Shown here in pieces: positions 48,401 to 55,770 of a stretch of DNA of 64,000 nt; position 1 is the stretch's first letter, and every line of letters starts with the position of its first letter. Under the pieces are notes generated by a model, which worked only from the letters and a program-made list of their open reading frames with translations, was not told the origin of the DNA and ran no database searches. Origin of the DNA: JAWXUK01 sp044432725. Its GTDB lineage: Bacteria > Bacillota > Clostridia > Oscillospirales > Oscillospiraceae. Made by a program: the position numbers and the translations under genes. The stretch lies in the NCBI GenBank assembly GCA_044432725.1, contig JAWXUL010000004.1:1-64000 (forward strand). Reading direction: 5' to 3'.

Positions 48401-48778
48401 ACGGTTGACCACAGCAGCAAATTCAGCACGGGTCAGCTCTGCATCAGGGTCTGCAGCCTCGTTGGCACGTAAATAGCCATACTCCACCATTCTGTTGATA
48501 TAATCATCAGACCAGTGTCCTGTTTCTTCTGGCAAAACAATCTCGTCAGAAGAGATGATTTCTCCAGCCAGTTGGGACAAAGTGTCTTGATACTGGACTT
48601 CTTGGTGGGTTTCCTCCACAGTAATGATGTCTTCTCCTAGAATCAAATCATTAGAAACAGATTCTGGGGTGTTTTCTTGGGCATAGCTAGGTGGCACAAA
48701 ACCAAGACCCATGGCAAAAGCCATAAATCCTGAAAGCGCTCTCTGTGTCCAAGGACGTGGGTTGGGTGTGTTTTTCAT
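42500..48778 (-). CDS. Giant SLH-anchored surface protein (2092 residues)
   Basis: After a signal peptide (GFMAFAMGLGFVPPSYAQ) three SLH motifs stand at the N terminus (about 80-240; AELTRAEFAAVVNRAY, EPYSNLDRQTTAFILG, FRPQNNITYGEISALV). A beta-helix-like stretch follows to about 470, with short V/I/T-rich turns such as GDVTLENVTVLGRIVVSGG. Multiple Ig/fn3-like units with lines like TCVLYYAV and YDMYYVGRDEAGNFSSPVK extend to about 1750. A Thr/Pro/Ser linker near 1860-1890 leads to a C-terminal Ig-like pair. ATG at 48778 follows GGAAAGGAG; an open frame up to 48874 lacks a site. It is probably a main S-layer or adhesion component. Function of the middle part is unknown. Confidence 0.82.
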   Translation of the reverse strand: MKNTPNPRPWTQRALSGFMAFAMGLGFVPPSYAQENTPESVSNDLILGEDIITVEETHQEVQYQDTLSQLAGEIISSDEIVLPEETGHWSDDYINRMVEYGYLRANEAADPDAELTRAEFAAVVNRAYNYTELRTDEMPYTDVGIHDWFFEDISIATNAGYISGTSESTIEPYSNLDRQTTAFILGRNMMLPELHGEDLNFTDTRDISSWARSMVKATSDYGLMAGYSDGTFRPQNNITYGEISALVLNAVGTPILQGGETSLYEVLGNVTITEPGTILKNTVIAGDLYISNGIGLGDVTLENVTVLGRIVVSGGESQNGQASVLLRNVVANELVIDNMDDQYVSVRVDGNTYIEETFVRTNSFIEDTTTTDEGLRNITIEADPGTLIDFSGRIKTVNNISAGTTVRVTAGTVDEMNIDEQATEVVTEVLRGGEIIQLNIDVATNVTGEGDVQNLVVNASDVVVEMLPDNIIIRPGLNANINGQDMDNLTAEEFSTDPMILSGYPRADDVAPTTMDAVFATNKQGTLYWGISYITQGSISAADLIKPPSYGSLALQNGSMSITAAEEEFTAPVAELYIGGDYYLSAVLVDANGKESPVKVISFSTPDDTIPAFVESYPYISSVSGTSAQATVMVTKDCVLYYAVLSTGAMAPTPADFISGAVSGTWGNVGKQSVEKNKTYGYTISSVLQEMTDYDAYFWLTDADHMLYSEVVKLSFSTIDVTPPVFNQEMTTTSIGVTDVSFNFNMNEDGTVFWAVVPSGTYYPVPQPPNLDGLLSEPLTTEYAAYAVMWGVSSAYNGELSASANETMDFSITGLDEETAYDMYYVGRDEAGNFSSPVKVLTFNTIDNTPPTYVDQLFSQTANADNESTPQPYATTDITLVFSEGIQYTQSGQSFLQLYSNVLSADNEGMAAAQNTLAAALAECFTMNIWNSGTPTAATVRDADNAAFIGDSWVIDYRFTEVTLVNGEMHIKFPTNINNSDNSALNLGSGVTYNFDIKNIRDSSSDANTMQPAEESTAQFTTVYAQIMLGSADIMVGNLPYTRTSDGKATEDFATVDADLRVTPSDMSNVNDNIVFELRMEPDSFVTYDMYMRVVDRSGNGISQYTEGTSDYNAMMAQYPKAPDTSYMTTNNTQSKVAEQFVADNNGWIKLSMNDAEKLLSDVKNPQIQGDGNGMGVGLIQSFWGYQDDKTAYPTLNTLGEEYSLEFCFEVLYYDNSLERGSWNGTLNIGIDIFAGNYSTIKSIGGHSSPALSVLDSLSLISRPTDYTTTIVFSDSIPPYFNTGAPQVVVSDITAELKVALDRTGEVYYVVVPATAPANLGPKYDVSSDILVPTVEIPDINSIYFESGKTWPVDLDGWDTIVYPTTDLILGQVAKPGDGVISGKVDVDINSISVPLDELDPLTNYYIYFVTKSATGGDYSIAYLAQFTTLETEKPKYQNISADPATGNVTWTTHVASDLQYLMLTTSTVEQSISWVNGSFYEFLLDLSDEKSSVLKPNTTDDYYTFVELYKGSTYYLNHDSKTTDSSERYTILDMLTTKYVTTGQTIVHPDYSQDYTVFDVYASDTLKKKMYDAIIAQTNNIVAKDTASPAAGETTTAERNPDSGYDPDFEYILFITGSNQNADTAGKPVAETHSFSALANFAVTDLNGPKLLSVSTGGASYNSTTDGYTGSVTVSFDKYVYAAEGSRTYFIQQLAEAPSIEPWDIAANRVQMDEITSYSPINSNGNATGTKDIELYTDGLKADDIAKGFRFNFTDIQNGSTITMFNEVVFLSNKDGVQHDQTTSSWKTLVLTFHVEEYEVSSNTTTSTDAAGVTTTTTTTVTACKVWWTTNWDDIDSVTPNYIDNLNRLTDVSSVGLTTPDTSLPTTPSTPSTTTPSTPTTPTTPTSTVSNLQVQTTAGASTYTMLLGETLELKAVWDGEAISDTVTWSIKNGGDSTFYGTKAGENYAVTAKSPNTYTVSAKVDGEEATMEIVVADPTVSLTAESPTSIGKYGAVTATISNVMDPTGLRASFGITGGASLYKTASAHQSISSGSTTSTNWTDMGSNTYEVTYYYTSSVPISGELSFGFVNKTASSVSYTVESIGSTGVTGS

Positions 48779-48942
48779 GGGTGTATTCTCCTTTCCTGAT
48801 AAACAGGGGGTTAATTGTGTTAGGGCAATATCATCTAATTCCCATTTCAATTCGCTTTTTATATTAGGGAACAAAGGAAATCAGAGGATTTGCCATTTGT
48901 ATTTTTTCATTGTTATTTCAGTGGCTCTATTTGCGATCTGAC

Positions 48943-48961
48943 CTGTCAAATTTTTTGACAG
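48943..48961 (-). terminator. Short hairpin between PilZ-like gene and SLH gene
   Basis: CTGTCAAA (48943-48950) and TTTGACAG (48954-48961) pair perfectly over 8 bp. It lies 8 bases after the PilZ-like gene and 165 bases before the SLH start. No clear T tail is present. Confidence 0.4.
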
Positions 48962-48968
48962 AACATAT

Positions 48969-49586
48969 TTATGAAATCATAAATAATTTTTTCGTGACTT
49001 TTCCGTCTTTTAAGTCGTCACGTTCTTTCAACTGGAGGTACAGGACTTCTCGCCGTATCATACGCTCGATATCATCTACTCCAGACATGAACTTTGTGAC
49101 ACAATAATATTGACCAGAAGCTTCTTCTTTTTGGTTGATGATTTTTCCACGAACCAGCAAAGCCCCTTCTCGTATATGAACCGCAACTTCCACCAGTTCC
49201 TGACCTGTAAAAGGTCGTGGAGAGAAAAAGCTCAGGGCACCGCAACTGAGGGTATCTGTTTTCACAGTGACACGACCTTGCCAAGTGCCAGAAACAGGAT
49301 AAACATATGTGTCGTGGTCAAAGGGCACTCGTAAATTTTCTAAGGGGGCTTCCCCAAGGCTCGAGCCCTTCTCCACTGCCATTCGATTTCCCCGTCGCCT
49401 TGTCACCTTTCCTTCAAAAGAAGGATAGCCTTCATCAAAGCTTAAAAATTGCAAATTGACATGTCCATCTAATCGGGGCACATCGTTCTCGGGGATTTCG
49501 AATTCTAATATAGGAGAAGAACCACCGCTGCGCAAGACGCCTTGGGTCAAAGAGCTATGGTCTTCATCCATGATTAAATATTCCAT
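48969..49586 (-). CDS. PilZ-like domain protein
   Basis: This 205-residue soluble protein has an N-terminal YcgR-like beta part (ILEFEIPENDVPRLDGHVNLQFLSF region) and a PilZ-like core from about 90 (RVPFDHDTYVYP ... DTLSCGALSFFS ... VRGKIINQ). PilZ domains bind cyclic di-GMP and tune motility or surface-protein output. Here the usual R-x3-R and D-x-S-x-x-G motifs are degenerate, so ligand binding is uncertain. AAAAAGGAGAC precedes the ATG. It lies between flagellar-type genes and the giant SLH gene, which fits a motility/surface link. The C-terminal end (LQLKERDDLKDG) is helical. Confidence 0.65.
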   Translation of the reverse strand: MEYLIMDEDHSSLTQGVLRSGGSSPILEFEIPENDVPRLDGHVNLQFLSFDEGYPSFEGKVTRRRGNRMAVEKGSSLGEAPLENLRVPFDHDTYVYPVSGTWQGRVTVKTDTLSCGALSFFSPRPFTGQELVEVAVHIREGALLVRGKIINQKEEASGQYYCVTKFMSGVDDIERMIRREVLYLQLKERDDLKDGKVTKKLFMIS

Positions 49587-49947
49587 CTTAGTCTCCTTTT
49601 TTATGTTCTTAAAAAAATTTCCTAAAAATCTACTTTTCCAATATTTACATGAAATGAAACTTGGAAAATCCTTAAAATCACCCTCATATTTCCCCCAAAA
49701 ACCGTGCCAACTTTTCGGAAAAACCGTGCCAACTTTTCTTTTTTACGAAAAATCTTTTTAAAAAAGTGCATATTTCAAGAGGTTTTCTGTAGAAAAAGAG
49801 AGAAAATAAAGGGATTTGTGTTTTGCGTTCTTTCTAGTATTTTAATTATCGGCAGAGTTTTTTTATTTGTTAAGGGGAAGCGGAAAAAACTCTTTCAGAG
49901 ACGAGGGAGGAGAGAGGAGAATGCAAGGAAAAGAAGGGCTTCCCCTT
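49587..49947. promoter_or_regulatory. 361-bp spacer upstream of the PilZ-like gene with paired repeats
   Basis: No gene is seen here. The most striking content is a perfect 20-bp direct repeat (49697-49738), about 110 bases before the PilZ-like gene. The rest is AT-rich. No clear sigma-A promoter for the minus strand was found. Confidence 0.5.
49697..49738 (+). repeat. Two perfect 20-bp direct repeats with GTGCCA core
   Basis: AAAAACCGTGCCAACTTTTC occurs at 49697-49716 and again at 49719-49738, a 22-base period (two helical turns). Related GTGCCA elements cluster at 56905-57098 before another surface-protein gene. Confidence 0.85.
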
Positions 49948-50412
49948 CTATTCCTGATTCCCATATAAATCTGCCATAGCGTCTTCCAAAGAAGCTGGGG
50001 CAACACGTTCAGGTTCAGGCTCTTGGCTCAGCTCTGCAGTATCTTTCATAGCTGCTTGACGTTCTTTTTCCAAGCGACGGCGCTCTTCACGCTCTCTGCC
50101 TAATTTTCCAGGGTCGTTGGGGTCGAATTTTAAAAAATAAACATAAATTTGTACAATGGCTTGGTATAGTTCTGGTGGAACGGATTGCCCCAACTGCAGC
50201 TGTGAGAGCATGGTGGCAAGGGAATTATCCTCGTAAATAGGCACACCGTTGTCCTCTGCCACCTCTACCATTTTTTCTGCCATATATCCCATACCAGAAG
50301 CCACAATAATGGGTGCACCACTGGATTGGTCATATTTCAGTGCCACAGCTCTCCCATTTTTTCGAGAGGTAATGGTTTGGTCCTTTTTCTTCTTATCCTC
50401 AGGCTTTGACAT
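49948..50412 (-). CDS. FlhB C-terminal-like (FlhX-type) export protein
   Basis: This 154-residue protein resembles only the cytoplasmic domain of FlhB/EscU switch proteins (AVALKYDQSSGAPIIVASG, AEDNGVPIYEDNSLATMLSQLQLGQSVPPELYQAI). It has no membrane segments and no NPTH autocleavage site, which marks the stand-alone FlhX group known from several flagellated bacteria. A charged C-terminal tail (GREREERRRLEKERQ) is added. It may help to set export specificity together with the FliK-like protein, whose gene it overlaps by 14 bases. Its exact role is unproven. Confidence 0.78.
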   Translation of the reverse strand: MSKPEDKKKKDQTITSRKNGRAVALKYDQSSGAPIIVASGMGYMAEKMVEVAEDNGVPIYEDNSLATMLSQLQLGQSVPPELYQAIVQIYVYFLKFDPNDPGKLGREREERRRLEKERQAAMKDTAELSQEPEPERVAPASLEDAMADLYGNQE

Positions 50413-51823
50413 CTACACTCGTCTCCCCTTCATAAATTTTTGGAAATACCTGTGCCAGCTGTAAAGGTGCGTGCATTTTACCGACATAGATATCTTTTGG
50501 CTTTAAGCCGTTATCCCGAAGGATTTCTGAAATATCCTTCGCTACAATTTTGCTGTGGTTTGCCACGATTTCTGGGCAATGTAAAATCATTTCAGTATCG
50601 CCATTCTGGGTTGCCACCACTAAATCAAAAAGCCCCAAACCTTCCACGTCCATTTTTAGGAAAATTTTAGCAATGGGGTCTTCGTCATCTTTTCCTTTTT
50701 TCAAATTATCTTCAGCATCAGGGTCTACCCACATTTGAGAAAACAAAAAGACGCCACCCCAATCCAAAGGAATGGTCAGATGATTCAAGGGGACATAAAC
50801 ACTCTCATTTAACAAGAAAGTATCTAAAACTTGCTTGAACACTTCTTGAATTTCCGAGCCAGAATCGCCTGTCATTGCTTCTCCAGTTGCTTCAATCAGT
50901 AAGGAGGCAAAGGGATTTACTTCTTCTCCTTGCATAAAAGCCGAGCCTTGAATCAGGCGAAGAAGAGCTGTGTCTGACAGCCCACCAAATTTGCTACGCA
51001 AAGGACCGTGGGTGTTCATTTGATGAAAAGCGTTGAGCAGTTGTTCTTCACTGCCCCCCTCTAGTCTGGCTGTGTTAAAAGTTAAAACAGAAATGAGCGT
51101 ACGTGACAAGCCCATATCGTGGGTGCGTTTGGTATAATCCCCCACAAATGGGATTATTTTCCCCTGTAATAGTTTGATGGCACCTTCCCTGTCACCCTTT
51201 TCCAATGTTTCAGCCAATTCCCCTGTCATACTGGCAAGCTTGTTGCCATAGCTGGCAGGGATACTGTGGGTCAGCTTATCCAAGGTACGCAAAACATTGG
51301 TTTCCACATGGTCTGTGGAGGTGTAGTTACTAAAGGCTTTTAAAAACTGTAACACATCCTCTTTCAAAGTGGGAGAGGTAGAGCTGATAAAAACTTCTCG
51401 CAGAGCGTTGAACAAAGCACCGCCAAAGCGGTTACCCGAGGATAACTGGTCTGTGATAAATTTTCCCAGCTGCTCCTCGTCCATCTTCAACATTTCCATC
51501 ATTTCAGCCAAAGCTGCTGTGATTGGTCCTTGCTCAGCGCCTTTGGCAAATTTCAGCATGACCTCGGCAAGTGTCTCATTTAAGTTCTTGGATTCATTCA
51601 ATTTTTGTGCAAAAGTGCTGAAATTAGAGGAAAACTGTAGTTTTTTCGAGCCATCCCCTTCACTAGAGCTTTGTTGCTCGGATTTGTTGTCGCTCTTGAT
51701 TATTTTGGTAGGGTCAGGAACGTTCTGCAGTTTTGGATTATCCACCAAAATCTGTTGATTTTGCACGTTATTTGGGCGATCTTGCCCCGGTACTGGGTTT
51801 GTGATTCCTAGCATATTTGCCAT
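50399..51823 (-). CDS. FliK-like flagellar hook-length control protein, probable
   Basis: This protein has about 474 residues. The first 100 residues are polar and probably disordered; a helical middle spans about 100-330. The C-terminal 90 residues (VEGLGLFDLVVATQNGDTEMIL, ISEILRDNGLKPKDIYVG) resemble the FliK C-terminal domain, in which a short beta unit precedes a helix ending in L-x-x-x-G-L. The neighbouring FlhB-C-like gene supports the call, since FliK acts on that domain. ATG at 51823 is preferred over the GTG at 51832 because GGGGTG lies 6-8 bases upstream. The middle part is unlike FliK proteins that I know. Confidence 0.55.
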   Translation of the reverse strand: MANMLGITNPVPGQDRPNNVQNQQILVDNPKLQNVPDPTKIIKSDNKSEQQSSSEGDGSKKLQFSSNFSTFAQKLNESKNLNETLAEVMLKFAKGAEQGPITAALAEMMEMLKMDEEQLGKFITDQLSSGNRFGGALFNALREVFISSTSPTLKEDVLQFLKAFSNYTSTDHVETNVLRTLDKLTHSIPASYGNKLASMTGELAETLEKGDREGAIKLLQGKIIPFVGDYTKRTHDMGLSRTLISVLTFNTARLEGGSEEQLLNAFHQMNTHGPLRSKFGGLSDTALLRLIQGSAFMQGEEVNPFASLLIEATGEAMTGDSGSEIQEVFKQVLDTFLLNESVYVPLNHLTIPLDWGGVFLFSQMWVDPDAEDNLKKGKDDEDPIAKIFLKMDVEGLGLFDLVVATQNGDTEMILHCPEIVANHSKIVAKDISEILRDNGLKPKDIYVGKMHAPLQLAQVFPKIYEGETSVDVKA

Positions 51824-51859
51824 GGGTGGCACCCCGTTTCTAAAATTTTTTTAAAAAAA

Positions 51860-51901
51860 CTTAATTTAATAGTGGATTTTTCCGACATAATAGTGTATAA
51901 T
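51860..51901 (+). promoter_or_regulatory. Promoter region of the che genes (two overlapping options)
   Basis: A sigma-A-like pair TGGATT (51873-51878), 17 bases, TATAAT (51896-51901) is present. A motility sigma (sigma-28/SigD) like pair CTTAA (51860-51864) and CCGACAT (51882-51888) overlaps it, one mismatch from CCGATAT. Which one is used cannot be read from sequence. Confidence 0.5.
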
Positions 51902-51915
51902 GATAAGCGAAAACC

Positions 51916-51980
51916 TTTGCTATAGGCTTCGTCTTTTCATAGCAAACACAATACTATGGGTAATCCTATCCCTAGTATAA
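51916..51980 (+). other. Structured 5' leader of cheA
   Basis: Two hairpins lie in the leader: TTTGCTAT/ATAGCAAA (51916-51923, 51939-51946), and TACTATGGG with CCCTAGTA (51952-51960, 51970-51977) with one unpaired base. They are followed by an A-rich stretch and a distant ribosome site. No known riboswitch class was matched. Confidence 0.45.
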
Positions 51981-52029
51981 CAAAAAAAAACCAAATTTAC
52001 AAGAAGGAAAAAAAGGGGTAATTATTTGT

Positions 52030-54270
52030 ATGGGAACAGGAAATGAAAGCATTTTAGATATGTATTTGTACGAGACAAATACATTGCTAGAACAACTAGA
52101 TGGCATTGTGCTTGCTGCTGAAACAGCAGACACCTTCTCGCAAGACGACGTAAACGAAATTTTTCGTATCATGCACACAATCAAAGGTTCCTCAGCGATG
52201 ATGGAGTTTACTTCACTGATGACTGTGGCTCACCGCATTGAAGACATGTTCTTTATCATTCGTGACAACACCATGGATGCAGTGAAGGAGGAAGACAGAC
52301 CAGCGTTGTTTGATCTGATGTTCCAAGCCATTGACTTCTTCCGTAGTGAAGTGGAATTGATTGAAAACAACGAACCTTGTACCGAAGACATCGACAGCTT
52401 TATTGGGAAAATTAAGGCTCTCATCAATAAAGTCACAGGACAAGAAGAGGAAGCAAGCCCAGATAAAAGCGTGGAAGAAATCCACAATGAAGTAATGGCA
52501 GAAGCCACAGGCGTCGCTGCCCCAGTGGAAGCACCTGCTGCAGCACCAGAAGCGCCTGCTGTGGTGGAAGAAGCACCAGACACCATTCACAACTCTCCAG
52601 ACCCAAGTCGCATCGACTGGGGAGATGGTCAGCACAATTATGGTTTGGTTGTTTTCTTTGAAGAAGGCTGTGGCATGGAAAACCTCCGTGCATTTATGCT
52701 TGCCACTTCACTACAAGATTTTTGTGGAAACTTTGTTTGGTTCCCTGAAAATGTGGACCAAGATCCAGAGCAAGCAGATTACATCGCAGAACACGGCTTT
52801 TTGGTTCGCTTTGAATCAGAAGCAAGCCGTAACTCAGCCATTCCCACTGTGACAACCACAGGATCTGTCCGTTCTTACGAAACAGTAGACGCACCAACAT
52901 CAGGTGGTGCCCTAGCCGAAGCCCCAGCTGCCGCTCCAGTTGCTACCGCCCCAGCTGTTGCCGCCCCAGTTGCAGCAGCCCCAGCCGCCGCTCCAGTTGC
53001 TGCCGCCCCAGCCGCTGCAGCAAAACCAGCCGCCGCAGCAAAACCAGCAGCGGGAAATGCAGCGCCAGCAACTCCAACCCCACAAGCAGGGAAGGAAAGT
53101 TTAATCAGCGTGAATCTCAGCAAGTTAGACCAACTGATGGCTGTGGTGGGAGAAATCGTTATCACCGAAGCACAAGTGACTGCTTGTCCTGATTTGAACG
53201 GCTTAAAGCTAGATACATTTACAAAATCAGCACGTCAACTTCGTAAATTAACAGACGAACTCCAAGACGTGTCCATGTCTCTTCGCATGGTGCCAGTTTC
53301 TGGTACATTCCAAAAAATGCACCGTGTGGTACGTGACATGACCAAAAAATTGAATAAACGTGTGACATTAACCTTAGTGGGAGAAGACACAGAAGTGGAT
53401 AAAACCATTGTGGATAACATCTCTGACCCAATTATGCACATCGTTCGTAACTCTATGGACCATGGGATTGAAAAAACAGAAGAAGAACGTATCGCTCGTG
53501 GAAAAGACCCAGTGGGTCAAATTACCCTGTCTGCTTGGCACACAGGTTCCGAGGTTATCATCGAAATCCAAGACAATGGTGGTGGGGTGAACACAGAATA
53601 CGTTTTGGCAAAAGCAATCCGTAATGGTCTTGCCAATCCAGAACATGAATATACTCACAGAGAAATTCTAAACTTCCTACTTATGGCAGGATTTTCTACC
53701 AACGAAGAAGTCACCGAGTTCTCTGGCAGAGGCGTGGGCATGGACGTGGTAAAACAAAATGTAGAAGATGTGGGTGGCACAGTGACCATCTCTTCCAACT
53801 TCGGTCACGGCATGACCACAACCTTGAAAATTCCTTTGACCATGGCAATCATGGACGGTATGGAAGTGGCTGTGGGCGAATCTGTTTTCACCATTCCTAT
53901 CAACAATATCCGTCAATCTTTCAAAGTGACCGAGGATTTGATTATCCACGACGCTTTGCAAGGGGAAATGATCAAATGTATGGATAAATTCTATCCCATT
54001 ATTCGTGTGAAAGAAGCTTATCGCATGGACAATGGCTGTGACCATATCGAAGATGGTATCATCATTTGGGTGGAATCAGGAGAAATTTCTTATTGTCTGT
54101 TTGTGGACGAACTCATTGGCGAACACCAAGTGGTGGTGAAACCATTACCTACCTATGTCAACAGCTTTAATGTAAAAAGCTATGGCATCACTGGCTGTAC
54201 CATTCTAGGAGACGGCAACATCAGTATTATTTTAGATATTTTGAACCTGAGCACGATTAACAACAGTTAA
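52030..54270 (+). CDS. cheA: Chemotaxis histidine kinase CheA
   Basis: This 746-residue kinase passes receptor state to response regulators. Domains in order: P1 phosphotransfer (1-110, phospho-acceptor His49 in IMHTIKGSSAM); P2 (about 195-285, NYGLVVFFEEGCGMENL); an Ala/Pro-rich linker (about 290-350, rich in APAAAP units); P3 dimerisation (about 355-415); P4 ATPase (N box IVRNSMDHG, G1 DNGGG, G2 GRGVGMDVV); and P5 coupling domain to the end. The protein works on the cytoplasmic side at receptor clusters with CheW. It leads the cheA-cheW-cheR series. The long Ala/Pro linker stands out in a low-GC genome. Confidence 0.95.
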   Translation: MGTGNESILDMYLYETNTLLEQLDGIVLAAETADTFSQDDVNEIFRIMHTIKGSSAMMEFTSLMTVAHRIEDMFFIIRDNTMDAVKEEDRPALFDLMFQAIDFFRSEVELIENNEPCTEDIDSFIGKIKALINKVTGQEEEASPDKSVEEIHNEVMAEATGVAAPVEAPAAAPEAPAVVEEAPDTIHNSPDPSRIDWGDGQHNYGLVVFFEEGCGMENLRAFMLATSLQDFCGNFVWFPENVDQDPEQADYIAEHGFLVRFESEASRNSAIPTVTTTGSVRSYETVDAPTSGGALAEAPAAAPVATAPAVAAPVAAAPAAAPVAAAPAAAAKPAAAAKPAAGNAAPATPTPQAGKESLISVNLSKLDQLMAVVGEIVITEAQVTACPDLNGLKLDTFTKSARQLRKLTDELQDVSMSLRMVPVSGTFQKMHRVVRDMTKKLNKRVTLTLVGEDTEVDKTIVDNISDPIMHIVRNSMDHGIEKTEEERIARGKDPVGQITLSAWHTGSEVIIEIQDNGGGVNTEYVLAKAIRNGLANPEHEYTHREILNFLLMAGFSTNEEVTEFSGRGVGMDVVKQNVEDVGGTVTISSNFGHGMTTTLKIPLTMAIMDGMEVAVGESVFTIPINNIRQSFKVTEDLIIHDALQGEMIKCMDKFYPIIRVKEAYRMDNGCDHIEDGIIIWVESGEISYCLFVDELIGEHQVVVKPLPTYVNSFNVKSYGITGCTILGDGNISIILDILNLSTINNS

Positions 54271-54301
54271 TCATTGCTCTATAAGGAAGGAGACACAAAT
54301 T

Positions 54302-54772
54302 ATGTCCGAAGAAGTTTTATTTGCCAGCCAAGAAGAAATCAATGCCAGTATTGAAGAGGTAGAAATTGTTACCACCAAATATCTGATTTTTAAAACCGAA
54401 GAGCTTCTTTTTGGTGTGGACGCTGCCACAGTGGTAGAAATTTTGACAAATCACGCCATCACCAAATTACCAATGGTGCCAGATTATGTCAATGGTATCA
54501 TCAATCTTCGTGGTCTGATTATTCCTATCATCGACATCCGTCGCAGATTAGGAAAAGAATCCAAAGACGATTGCAGCATTATTGTCATCAATATCTATGG
54601 TACCCAAGTGGGTGTCTTGGTGGATTGGGTGGATCGCATGGTGGACGTGCCAGACGGTACCATTTTGCCTGTGCCATCTCACAATGCACAAAAAATGACA
54701 TCAGGAATGAGCTCTCTCCCTGATGGTGGCACTATGCTAGTGCTTGATTGCGACTTATTGATTCATGAATAA
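54302..54772 (+). CDS. cheW: Chemotaxis coupling protein CheW
   Basis: This 156-residue protein is a single CheW domain linking CheA to chemoreceptors. Typical lines are YLIFKTEELLFGVDAATVVEIL, MVPDYVNGIINLRGLIIPIIDIRRRLG and GVLVDWVDRMVDVPDG. An N-terminal extension of about 25 acidic residues precedes the domain. GGAAGGAG lies 9-10 bases before the ATG. It follows cheA by 31 bases and precedes cheR by 12 bases, so all three share a transcript. Confidence 0.93.
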   Translation: MSEEVLFASQEEINASIEEVEIVTTKYLIFKTEELLFGVDAATVVEILTNHAITKLPMVPDYVNGIINLRGLIIPIIDIRRRLGKESKDDCSIIVINIYGTQVGVLVDWVDRMVDVPDGTILPVPSHNAQKMTSGMSSLPDGGTMLVLDCDLLIHE

Positions 54773-54784
54773 GAGGTTTTTACT

Positions 54785-55600
54785 TTGGAACTAACACTTT
54801 TAGATGCTGACTTTGAACGTCTTACCGTATTTATTAAAAATAATTATGGCATAAACCTTGCCCAAAAACGTCAACTGGTGGCAAGCCGTCTGGGCTCTAC
54901 TGTCACTGACCAAGGTTTTGGAGACTTTTCTGGCTATATCAATCACATTTTAAAAACAAAAAAAACTGCTGATATTGAAAATATCATCAACAAACTCACT
55001 ACAAATTACACCTTTTTTATGCGTGAAAAACAACATTACGATTTCTTTCGTAATGTTGTTCTTCCCGATTTAATCGAACGTCATCAACGTGACAAAGTGA
55101 TTTCTATCTGGAGTGCTGGTTGCTCTAGTGGGGAAGAACCCTATAACATTTCCATGTATATCAAAGATTTTCTTGGGACAAAAGCAAAAGATTGGGACAC
55201 CCGTGTCCTTGCCACAGATATATGTCAACAAGTTTTGGAAAAGGCAAAGGAAGGAAAGTATGAACTGCCAGACACCATCCCCTCCAACTGGCAAACAAAA
55301 TACTTTGTCCCCACCAAAGACCCAAAAGTCTTTGAAGTGGCACCTGATATCAAAAAGAATGTGATTTTTCAAACCTTTAATTTGATGGATAACATCAGAT
55401 TCAAATTAAAATTTGACATCATTTTTTGCAGAAATGTTATGATTTATTTCGATCAACCAACCAAAGATGCCCTGTGCCAACGTTATTATGATGCGACAAC
55501 CCCTGGTGGCTATCTCTTCATTGGACATTCGGAATCTTTGAATAAAAATACGCCTTACAAAACCCTTGCCCCTGCCACCTATCAAAAAGCAAACAAATAA
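54785..55600 (+). CDS. cheR: Chemoreceptor methyltransferase CheR
   Basis: This 271-residue enzyme methylates glutamates of chemoreceptors with S-adenosylmethionine for adaptation. The N-terminal helical domain (residues 1-70, NYGINLAQKRQLVASRLGS) precedes the Rossmann domain with WSAGCSSGEEPYN and IIFCRNVMIYFD, the usual cofactor and core motifs. TTG at 54785 is used as start, with AGAGG upstream. It is paired functionally with CheB further on. Confidence 0.93.
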   Translation: MELTLLDADFERLTVFIKNNYGINLAQKRQLVASRLGSTVTDQGFGDFSGYINHILKTKKTADIENIINKLTTNYTFFMREKQHYDFFRNVVLPDLIERHQRDKVISIWSAGCSSGEEPYNISMYIKDFLGTKAKDWDTRVLATDICQQVLEKAKEGKYELPDTIPSNWQTKYFVPTKDPKVFEVAPDIKKNVIFQTFNLMDNIRFKLKFDIIFCRNVMIYFDQPTKDALCQRYYDATTPGGYLFIGHSESLNKNTPYKTLAPATYQKANK

Positions 55601-55770
55601 TCATTGTTACAGTGATAAACAAAGAATAAATATCGTCTCTCTCTGTTATTGTTATGTAAGTCTTTGACAAGAACAAAGAGAGTCGCTTATTATAATGCTT
55701 GTTTTCAAAAGAAATAAGATCGGCTTTAGGGATATCTGGGGAAAGGTAATGAAGGAGAAAAGGAGAAGTT

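Noticed and set aside
48779..48874. N-terminal extension of the 2092-residue SLH protein
   Set aside because: The frame is open, but GGAAAGGAG and a good signal peptide both point to the ATG at 48778.
49690..49740. Sigma-54 promoter reading of the GTGCCA repeats (minus strand TTGGCACG)
   Set aside because: The -24 box is good, but the -12 position reads TTGG or TTCC and not TTGC, and most of the other elements have no -12 box at all.
51916..51980. Cyclic di-GMP riboswitch before cheA
   Set aside because: Neither the class I core nor the class II pseudoknot sequence could be found; only two simple hairpins are supported.
52213..53165. Long open frames opposite cheA
   Set aside because: They mirror the codon pattern of cheA, have no ribosome site and resemble no protein family.
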